A stretch of 7,222 bases of DNA from a bacterium (GTDB taxonomy: Bacteria; Actinomycetota; Actinomycetes; Actinomycetales; Actinomycetaceae). Within the stretch, counting starts at the first letter, position 1; each line of letters starts with the position of its first letter. The DNA lies in NCBI GenBank assembly GCA_030544165.1, contig JAUNRP010000106.1, positions 1 through 7,222 of the forward strand, read 5' to 3'. A program made the translations under genes and the position numbers. The notes beneath the pieces were generated by a model, which had not been told where the DNA came from, ran no database searches, and worked only from the letters and a program-made list of their open reading frames with translations. Shown in pieces: positions 1 to 5,003 of the stretch.

Positions 1-1
1 C

Positions 2-655
2 GCGCTCCTGCCGGCGTACAACGCGTCTGCGGGGCGGGCGTGGCTGGCGCGCGGCGGGACGTACGTGGTGGCGAACATCCGCGGCGGCGGCGAGTACGGT
101 CCGTCGTGGCACCAGGCGGCGCTGCAGCGCCACCGGGCCCGCGCCTACGAGGACTTCGCGGCGGTGGCGCGGGACCTCGTGGCACGTGGCGTCACCACGC
201 CCGAGCAGCTCGGCACGCAGGGCGGCTCGAACGGCGGGCTACTCATGGGCAACATGCTCACGCAGTACCCGGAGCTGTTCGGAGCGGTGGTGTGCCAGGT
301 GCCGCTGCTGGACATGAAGCGGTACTCGCACCTGCTGGCGGGAGCCTCGTGGATGGCGGAGTACGGCGATCCGGACGACCCGGAGCAGTGGGAGTTCGTG
401 CAGACGTTCTCGCCGTACCACCTGGCGAAGGCCGGCCAGGAGTACCCGCCGGTGCTGTTCACCACCTCCACGCGGGATGACCGGGTGCACCCCGGGCATG
501 CGCGCAAGATGGCCGCCCTCCTGGGCGGCATGGGGTACGACGTCACCTACTGGGAGAACATCGAGGGCGGGCACGGCGGCGCGGCCACGAGCGCGCAGCG
601 GGCGCACATGCAGGGCCTCGCGTACGAGTTCCTCTGGCAACGGCTGGGGGCCTAG
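2..655 (+). CDS. Prolyl oligopeptidase family (S9) serine peptidase, C-terminal part (5' end cut by window)
   Basis: This is the last 217 residues of a serine peptidase of the prolyl oligopeptidase alpha/beta-hydrolase fold; the frame is open to the left edge, so the start and the beta-propeller domain lie outside the window. Family members are usually about 700 residues, so about a third is visible. The full triad can be placed: the nucleophile Ser in GGSNGG (codon 227-229), the Asp as the first D of TRDDRVHP (476-478), and the His in EGGHGG (572-574). The Arg of DDR matches the substrate-binding Arg643 of porcine POP. NIRGGGEYGPSWH near the edge and the block from VPLLDM to EYGDPD are also typical of S9A. 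An intracellular enzyme cleaving short peptides after proline is expected for the family, but the exact substrate cannot be read here. It converges on the small gene at 652-840 and the stop codons overlap. Confidence 0.93.
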   Translation, partial: ALLPAYNASAGRAWLARGGTYVVANIRGGGEYGPSWHQAALQRHRARAYEDFAAVARDLVARGVTTPEQLGTQGGSNGGLLMGNMLTQYPELFGAVVCQVPLLDMKRYSHLLAGASWMAEYGDPDDPEQWEFVQTFSPYHLAKAGQEYPPVLFTTSTRDDRVHPGHARKMAALLGGMGYDVTYWENIEGGHGGAATSAQRAHMQGLAYEFLWQRLGA

Positions 656-840
656 AAGGAACCGGAGCGCCCGGAACGGCCGGAGCCCTTCGAGCCCTTG
701 GGATCCTTGGGGTCCGCGGGGTCCTTCTTGGTGGGGCGGTCCGTGGGGATCTTGCCCTCGAGGGGCGAGGTGCGCGCGGCGGTGTTCGGTGAGTCCTTGC
801 CGCGCCCGAAGAGCTTGGCGAGTGCGTTCAGAATTCCCAT
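652..840 (-). CDS. Small cationic protein of 62 residues, unknown function
   Basis: I do not recognise this protein. The start is supported by a strong Shine-Dalgarno, GAAGGAGG, seven bases before the ATG. The N-terminus (MGILNALAKLFGRGK) would form a short amphipathic, positively charged helix. The rest, from about residue 17, is low-complexity and probably disordered: a Lys/Asp/Pro stretch (PTKKDPADPKDPK) and then Ser/Gly/Arg repeats (GSGRSGRSGSF). It contains no cysteine and no evident signal peptidase site. The helix could bind a membrane surface or nucleic acid; this is inference from composition only. It lies on the same strand as the membrane-protein gene upstream but is separated from it by a 13-bp hairpin, so it may have its own transcript. 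Its TAG stop shares the palindrome CTAG with the stop of the convergent peptidase gene. A real gene is likely because of the ribosome binding site. Confidence 0.66.
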   Translation of the reverse strand: MGILNALAKLFGRGKDSPNTAARTSPLEGKIPTDRPTKKDPADPKDPKGSKGSGRSGRSGSF

Positions 841-885
841 GGGGAGCCTCCTTCGTTCGGATCCCAGAGTATTCCCCTACGCGCG

Positions 886-917
886 CGCACGCCCGGTGGG
901 TGAGCACCGGGCGTGCG
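886..917 (-). terminator. 13-bp perfect inverted repeat, probable terminator or 3' processing hairpin
   Basis: Bases 886-898 and 905-917 are exact reverse complements (13 bp, GC-rich) with a 6-base loop at 899-904. The hairpin starts 21 bases after the stop of the minus-strand membrane-protein gene, which is where a terminator would sit. No T-run follows on either strand, so it is not a classical intrinsic terminator; actinobacteria often use such hairpins without a U-tail. It may also mark the end of read-through from the other strand. Confidence 0.6.
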
Positions 918-938
918 GGGTGGTGCGGAGGGGTCTGG

Positions 939-1877
939 TCAGTTCTCGTCGAAGGGGTCCTTGGACTTCCGCTTCACCTCGCGCGGGCGGACCTGGTAGG
1001 TGTCCGAGTTGCGGGGAATGTGGGGGTTGAGGCCCGAATCGTAGGCGGGCGCGGCGGGAGGTGAGGCAGAGCTGGAAGCCTGGGGTCCGCCGTCGACAGA
1101 AGAAACGGGCGGCGGGCCGTAGCTGGTGGGCTGTCCACTCGCGGAGGGCGCACCGGCGGGCTGGGTGCCCAGGGGGACGCTGGCGTAGACCTCCTGGAGG
1201 GCGTACCGGCGTTGCTGGTTCTTGGAGCCGAGCAGGTAGGCGCCGAGGACGCTGAGCGCGATGCCGGAGGCGAGTGCGATCCACGAGGACCAGGCGAGGA
1301 CTCTCAGCGTGGTCTCCCAGCTCTGCCACCTGCGCATCTCGGAGAGGGGCTGGCCGTTGACGTTGAGCATGCCGTCGCCGTCGCAGGAGATGGTGTAGGC
1401 GCCGCCCTCGATAGCGTCGAAGCTGAGGCCGGCGTGCTGGTCCCAGGTGGTGGAGACGGTGGAGCCATCGGGTGCGGTGATGGCGCAGGTGTAGTCGGGC
1501 ATCTGGGGCTCGCTGCCGTCCGTGGGCATCATGGCGGGATCCATGTGCACCCAGTCCGGCTGGACGCTGACGCGCTGGTCTGCGGGGATGGTGCTGGTCT
1601 GCCCGGACTGGATGTAGTCCCAGTGGTAATCGCCGTCTGCGGGCATCGTCTCCATCTGCGACTGTTGCGGGCCGTAGACCAGCACGTTCGGGAGGACCCA
1701 GGCGCACAGCGCGGCGAGCAGGAGGAGCAGGCCACCGGCTGTGAGGAGGCCCAGGGGGCCCGAGCGGGAGGGCAACGGGCGCTGCGGGGTGGGTCCGAGC
1801 TCCCGCGCCGGGGGTGGCGCGGAGGGCGACCCGGCGGAAGGGGGCTGGGTGGCAACCTGAGAGGGGGACTCCGTCAT
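939..1877 (-). CDS. Two-TM membrane protein with external Cys-pair domain, unknown function
   Basis: The protein has 312 residues from the ATG at 1877, chosen because AGGAG lies five bases before it; a longer frame from 1913 has no such site. Order of parts: a Pro/Ser-rich N-terminus (1-38); TM helix 1 at about 42-66 (LLTAGGLLLLLAALCAWVL); a domain of about 125 residues with two cysteines (C131 and C165); TM helix 2 at about 192-216; and a Pro/Ser/Ala-rich tail ending in a charged stretch (PREVKRKSKDPFDEN). Basic residues before TM1 and after TM2 (KNQQRR) put both ends in the cytoplasm and the Cys domain outside. The Cys-to-Cys segment aligns without gaps to that of the neighbouring gene at 2015-2812. 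No enzyme motif is seen. The 137-base gap upstream could hold its own promoter: a TAGTGT -10-like hexamer lies at 1915-1910, with no clear -35. Confidence 0.85.
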   Translation of the reverse strand: MTESPSQVATQPPSAGSPSAPPPARELGPTPQRPLPSRSGPLGLLTAGGLLLLLAALCAWVLPNVLVYGPQQSQMETMPADGDYHWDYIQSGQTSTIPADQRVSVQPDWVHMDPAMMPTDGSEPQMPDYTCAITAPDGSTVSTTWDQHAGLSFDAIEGGAYTISCDGDGMLNVNGQPLSEMRRWQSWETTLRVLAWSSWIALASGIALSVLGAYLLGSKNQQRRYALQEVYASVPLGTQPAGAPSASGQPTSYGPPPVSSVDGGPQASSSASPPAAPAYDSGLNPHIPRNSDTYQVRPREVKRKSKDPFDEN

Positions 1878-2014
1878 CGTGACTCCTGGGAAGTGCCGGT
1901 GAGGGCTCAACACTAGGAGCGCGCGGGGAGGTGGGCCACGTGCCCGGGCCTGATCTTTGGGGGCGCGCGTCCACCGCAGGGAGTACGTGGGGGCGGTTTT
2001 CTCCTGGTCGAGTG

Positions 2015-2812
2015 TTACGGGTCCAGGCGCTCGCCGTAGCGCGGCGGGTCCTCGGGCCGCTGGCCGTAGGCCGGGCCGGATGGTGGGGTCCCGGGGTCTC
2101 GGCGGTAGGGATCGGTGCCTGCGCCGCCGTAGGGGTCCGCGCGGTACGGATCGCTGCCGGGCGTGCCGTAGGAGGCGGAGCCGGCACTCCCGCGGCCGCC
2201 GGGCCCAAAGCCGCCTGTCCCGTAACCCCCTGACCCATAGCCTCCGCCGCCGTAGCCGCCGGCCTCCGCCTCGCGGATCTTCCGGCCCGCGGCAATGAAC
2301 CAGATGATCCCGGCCAGGAGCATGAAGAACCCGATCCCGCCCGCGCCGAAGCCGAGGAGTGTGGGTCCGGCGATCCCGGCGGCATCGCCGGCGATCGAGT
2401 TGAACACGGCCGCGTCCAGCAGGTAGAGGTCCTGCCCGGTGGTGCAGTCGATGGTCACCGTGTCGGCAGCCCCGAGGGAGAAGCTCTCGATGGTTCCCTG
2501 CATGTTCGTGGTGGCGATCGGCTGGTTCCCCGAGGTGGCCACGGAGCAGGAGAAGTCACCGCCCGCCGCGTTCGTGAACACCACCCACTGGCCGGGCTGC
2601 AGGGTCACGCTGCCCGGATTGGCGATCATCTGCGCGTTCTGGAGCGCGCTATCGTCCACCCGGTTCATCACATTCATCACGGACATGGCCAGCCCGATGA
2701 TCGGGCCGAGCACCATCATGAGGCCACCGAGGACCATCATGAGGATCGGGCCGCGGCGGCTGGGCGGGCGCCGGTCGGGCTGGTTGTACTGGAAGTTGTA
2801 CGGATCAGACAT
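2015..2812 (-). CDS. Two-TM membrane protein with external Cys-pair domain and Gly/Tyr-rich tail, unknown function
   Basis: This 265-residue protein starts at an ATG preceded by GGAGGAG. Order of parts: a cytoplasmic N-terminus with MSDPYNFQYN and a basic stretch (RRPPSRR); TM1 at about 22-47, unusually rich in Met; an external domain with the only two cysteines, C89 and C123; TM2 at about 150-175; then GRKIR, which fixes the tail inside. The tail is low-complexity: GGYG repeats at about 185-206, then DPYR/DPYG repeats at about 221-239, ending in a Pro/Arg-rich stretch. The spacing of the two cysteines (34 residues) is identical in the next gene, so the two are likely paralogues. The gene starts only 33 bases after hspR, with no hairpin between, so read-through from the heat-shock operon is plausible. 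A weak -10-like TAGACT (2848-2843) overlaps the hspR stop. Function is unknown; similar Gly/Tyr tails often mediate protein contacts or clustering. Confidence 0.88.
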   Translation of the reverse strand: MSDPYNFQYNQPDRRPPSRRGPILMMVLGGLMMVLGPIIGLAMSVMNVMNRVDDSALQNAQMIANPGSVTLQPGQWVVFTNAAGGDFSCSVATSGNQPIATTNMQGTIESFSLGAADTVTIDCTTGQDLYLLDAAVFNSIAGDAAGIAGPTLLGFGAGGIGFFMLLAGIIWFIAAGRKIREAEAGGYGGGGYGSGGYGTGGFGPGGRGSAGSASYGTPGSDPYRADPYGGAGTDPYRRDPGTPPSGPAYGQRPEDPPRYGERLDP

Positions 2813-2845
2813 GGGGCCCTCCTCCGGGCACGGTTGTGGGCGAGT

Positions 2846-3265
2846 CTAGGGGCGGGTGGGGTGCCGCGGCCTCCAGAGGACCAGGGCCGTGGAATCGGTG
2901 GCGAGCTGGACGCGGTGTCCGGAGCGGGTCACCACCACATCGCCACGCTGGTCCGCGGAGAACACCCGGTGATGCCCGGGCTCCGCGATCAATCGCAGCC
3001 GCTCCACCTCCGCGAGCGCCACCTTGAGCTGGCGCTCGAGCCGCATGATCCGCTTGATGCCGGAGAGATTGACTCCCTCCTCCTGCGAGAGGCGCTGGAC
3101 CTCACGCAACCGTTCGACGTCGTCGAGCGAGTACCGCCGACCCCTGCCCGGGGTACGTGCCGGGGAGACGATCCCCAGGCGGTCGTACTCGCGCAGGGTC
3201 TGCGGATGCATGCCCGCGAGCTCGGCGGCCACCGAGATGAGGAAGCGCGGCCGGGCGTCGCTCAT
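2846..3265 (-). CDS. hspR: Heat-shock repressor HspR, MerR family
   Basis: HspR is a DNA-binding repressor of the dnaK operon in actinobacteria; it recognises HAIR inverted repeats and, in Streptomyces, uses DnaK as co-repressor. The 139-residue product shows the family pattern: a helix-turn-helix at about 8-28 (FLISVAAELAGMHPQTLR), the EYDRLGIVSPAR segment, a wing with GRGRRYS at 40-46, a second helical part (LSQEEGVNLSGIKRIM), a coiled-coil dimerisation helix at about 73-93, and a C-terminal tail ending in TALVLWRP. The start ATG overlaps the dnaJ stop in ATGA, with GGAGGAGG seven bases upstream inside dnaJ, so translation is coupled. Its targets are present in this window: the HAIR sites at 6933-6953 and 6996-7016. 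It is thus the last core gene of the operon it should repress. Confidence 0.95.
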   Translation of the reverse strand: MSDARPRFLISVAAELAGMHPQTLREYDRLGIVSPARTPGRGRRYSLDDVERLREVQRLSQEEGVNLSGIKRIMRLERQLKVALAEVERLRLIAEPGHHRVFSADQRGDVVVTRSGHRVQLATDSTALVLWRPRHPTRP

Positions 3266-4311
3266 CGCCGGGCCTCCTCCATCAGGCCCTCGCGCGGGTT
3301 CTCGCTGGACGTTGCCGCCGCGAATTCCTCGACGGCGGAGCGTGCCTTCGCGCTCATGTTCTGCGGTACCGCCACCTCGATCGTCACGAGGAGATCGCCG
3401 GTGGTCTTGGACGTGGTCACGCCCTTGCCCTTGACCCGCAACGTGCGGCCCGAGGGCGTTCCCGCGGGAACGCGGACCTTCACGGACGGGCCCTCCAGGG
3501 TGGGCACCTCGATCGTGGCGCCGAGGGCGGCCTCCGAGAAGGTGACGGGGACGGTCAGGCGGAGGTTGGCGCCGTCGAGGGAGAAGAGGGGGTGCGGGTC
3601 CACGTTGACGGTGACCACGAGGTCCCCGGCGTCCCCGCCGGTGCGGGAGGGCTCGCCCTTGCCGCGCAGGCGGATCTTCTGGCCGTCCCGAACGCCTGCG
3701 GGGATGCGGACGTTCATGGACTTGCCGGCCACAGTGAGGCGGACCGTGGAGCCGGCCGCTGCCGAGCGGAACGGCAGAGATGCGTGGGCCACGATGTCCG
3801 AGCCCTTGGTGGGCGCGCTGGCCCCGCCGAAGCCCCCGAATCCGCCGAATCCGCCGCGGCCGCCCTTCCGCCGGCCCGCGCCGCCGAACATGGAGAGCAG
3901 GTCCTCGATGTCCTCGGGGTTCATGCCGCCCTGGCCGCCGCGGGTGCCAGTTCCGGGGCCGCTGCCCGGTCCGGCTCCGCCGCCGCCGAACATGCCGCCG
4001 AACAGGTCCTCGAACCCGCCTGTGCCGGCGCCGCCGCCCGGCCGGCCCGCACCGGCGGTGAAGCGGGGTCCGCCTCCGGCCATGGCGCGCAGGGAGTCGT
4101 ACTGGCTGCGCTTCTCCTTGTCCGAGAGGACGGAGTAGGCCTCGCCCACCTCCTTGAACTTCGCCTCCGCGGCAGCATCACCGGGGTTCTTGTCCGGGTG
4201 GTACTGGCGGGCGAGCTTGCGGTAGGTCTTCTTGATCGTCTCGGCATCGGCGTCCTTGGACACGCCCAGGGTCTTGTAGAAGTCCTTGTCCAGCCAGTCT
4301 GGGCTCGTCAT
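3262..4311 (-). CDS. dnaJ: J-domain co-chaperone, class B (no zinc finger)
   Basis: This co-chaperone stimulates DnaK ATPase and delivers substrates. The 349 residues contain a J domain at about 9-72 with the essential HPD at 38-40, followed by a long Gly/Phe-rich linker (about 79-167, including GGFGGFGGFGG). Two beta-barrel substrate-binding domains follow (about 168-320); VRIPAGVRDG and VRVPAGTPSG are the paired family motifs. The four CxxCxGxG zinc-binding repeats of class A DnaJ are absent, and there is no cysteine in the protein, so it is CbpA/DNAJB-like. Class A proteins are usually about 375-395 residues. The start is supported by AGGAGG and GAGG upstream. The gene lies 98 bases after grpE, beyond a strong hairpin, and overlaps hspR by four bases. 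The symbol reflects operon position; cbpA would describe the domain content better. Confidence 0.94.
   Translation of the reverse strand: MTSPDWLDKDFYKTLGVSKDADAETIKKTYRKLARQYHPDKNPGDAAAEAKFKEVGEAYSVLSDKEKRSQYDSLRAMAGGGPRFTAGAGRPGGGAGTGGFEDLFGGMFGGGGAGPGSGPGTGTRGGQGGMNPEDIEDLLSMFGGAGRRKGGRGGFGGFGGFGGASAPTKGSDIVAHASLPFRSAAAGSTVRLTVAGKSMNVRIPAGVRDGQKIRLRGKGEPSRTGGDAGDLVVTVNVDPHPLFSLDGANLRLTVPVTFSEAALGATIEVPTLEGPSVKVRVPAGTPSGRTLRVKGKGVTTSKTTGDLLVTIEVAVPQNMSAKARSAVEEFAAATSSENPREGLMEEARR
3825..3860 (-). repeat. Four tandem 9-bp units coding GGF/GFG in DnaJ linker
   Basis: Four successive 9-base units resemble CCGCCGAAT on the plus strand (two close matches, then cccccgaat/ccgccgaag and ccgccgcgg variants). 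They encode the GGFGGFGGFGG part of the Gly/Phe linker. Such units could gain or lose copies by slippage without shifting the frame. Confidence 0.55.
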
Positions 4312-4374
4312 GGGTGCCTCACCTCCTCGATCGTGGTGCTGTTAGAAATTCTGTGCTCCTTGGTGGAGAGGTGT

Positions 4375-4402
4375 GGGCGGGGGCGCCTGTGCGCCCCCGC
4401 CC
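4375..4402 (-). terminator. Strong 12-bp hairpin between grpE and dnaJ (attenuator or processing element)
   Basis: Bases 4375-4386 and 4391-4402 are perfect reverse complements, all G or C, with a 4-base loop. On the minus strand the hairpin begins seven bases after the grpE stop. No T-run follows on that strand, so complete termination is doubtful; partial termination, RNase processing or protection of the dnaK-grpE 3' end are likelier. It would lower dnaJ-hspR expression relative to dnaK-grpE. On the plus strand it is followed only by GTTTCC. Confidence 0.6.
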
Positions 4403-4409
4403 GTTTCCG

Positions 4410-5003
4410 TCAGGCCGGGCTGTTGACCGCCACGCGGGCGGCCCTCAGCACCTTCTCGCCCAGCCGGTATCCCGGCTGGATCACGGCGCCGATCGTGGGG
4501 ACCTCCACCTCATCGGAGGGGGTGTCCATCAGCGCCTCGTGGATCACCGGATCGAACTCCTCGCCCACCTCGCCGAATCGCTCCAGCTTGAAGTTGGTGG
4601 CAAGGGTGTTCTCGAACTTCTCCGCCATGGAGCCGAGCGGCCCGGAGAGCTCACTGTGCTGCCGCGCGAGCTCGATGTCATCGAGCACGCCGAACAGCGA
4701 GGTGATCACCCTCTCCCTGCCCTCGTTCACGAACCCGGAGGCGGCCTCCTTCGAGCGCCGCACGTAGTTCGTGTACTCCTGGTTGAGGTTGAAGTACGAG
4801 GCGTTGGCCCGGGCCAGTTCATCCGCGAGACGGGCGTTCTCGGCCTTCAGGTCCGCCAGGGAATCGCTCTCCGCGTCGTCGGACCCACCCCCCGTACCAA
4901 CGGGCGCCTCCGGATCGGGCGAGCCCCCGTCGTCGACGGGAGTGCCCGGACCCGGATCGGCTGCTGCCTCCTCGTGTGCGAACGGATCGTGGTGTTCGGT
5001 CAC
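4410..5003 (-). CDS. grpE: Nucleotide exchange factor GrpE
   Basis: GrpE releases ADP from DnaK and so resets the chaperone cycle in the cytoplasm. The 197-residue product has an acidic, disordered N-terminus (1-46), a long coiled-coil dimer helix (about 47-88, from SLADLKAENARLADELARA), a four-helix bundle region with GVLDDIELAR (105-114), and the C-terminal beta domain that contacts DnaK. Key motifs are GEEFDPVIHEALM at 147-159 and QPGYRLGEKVLRAARVAV at 176-193. The start is a GTG at 5003, which overlaps the dnaK stop as GTGA; GAGGA lies six bases upstream at the end of dnaK. The overlap implies coupled translation, keeping GrpE in proportion to DnaK. The length is normal for actinobacteria. 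The gene ends seven bases before a strong hairpin. Confidence 0.96.
   Translation of the reverse strand: MTEHHDPFAHEEAAADPGPGTPVDDGGSPDPEAPVGTGGGSDDAESDSLADLKAENARLADELARANASYFNLNQEYTNYVRRSKEAASGFVNEGRERVITSLFGVLDDIELARQHSELSGPLGSMAEKFENTLATNFKLERFGEVGEEFDPVIHEALMDTPSDEVEVPTIGAVIQPGYRLGEKVLRAARVAVNSPA

Noticed and set aside
1878..1913. Longer start for the second membrane protein
   Set aside because: The 12 added residues cover the AGGAG site that serves the ATG at 1877, and no good site precedes 1913.
1933..1945. Possible terminator hairpin between the two membrane-protein genes
   Set aside because: Only a 4-bp GGGC/GCCC stem with no T-run on the minus strand; too weak in DNA of this composition.
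877..2385. Minus-strand open frame of 502 codons spanning both membrane-protein genes
   Set aside because: It is in another frame across the two membrane genes and the gap between them; its translation is Arg/Pro/Ala-rich, as expected of an off-frame reading of GC-rich DNA.
3022..3039. HAIR-like inverted repeat inside hspR (CTTGAG-N6-CTCGAG)
   Set aside because: The spacing is three bases short of a true HAIR, one half has a mismatch, and it lies within the codons of the HspR coiled coil, so it is probably a coincidence of coding sequence.
2834..4138. Plus-strand open frame of 434 codons opposite hspR and dnaJ
   Set aside because: Pro/Arg-rich antisense frame over two well-recognised minus-strand genes; no domain and no ribosome binding site of note.
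4330..4353. AT-richer stretch upstream of dnaJ as a separate promoter
   Set aside because: It has short imperfect repeats around AGAAATTCT but no paired -35/-10 that I can defend.
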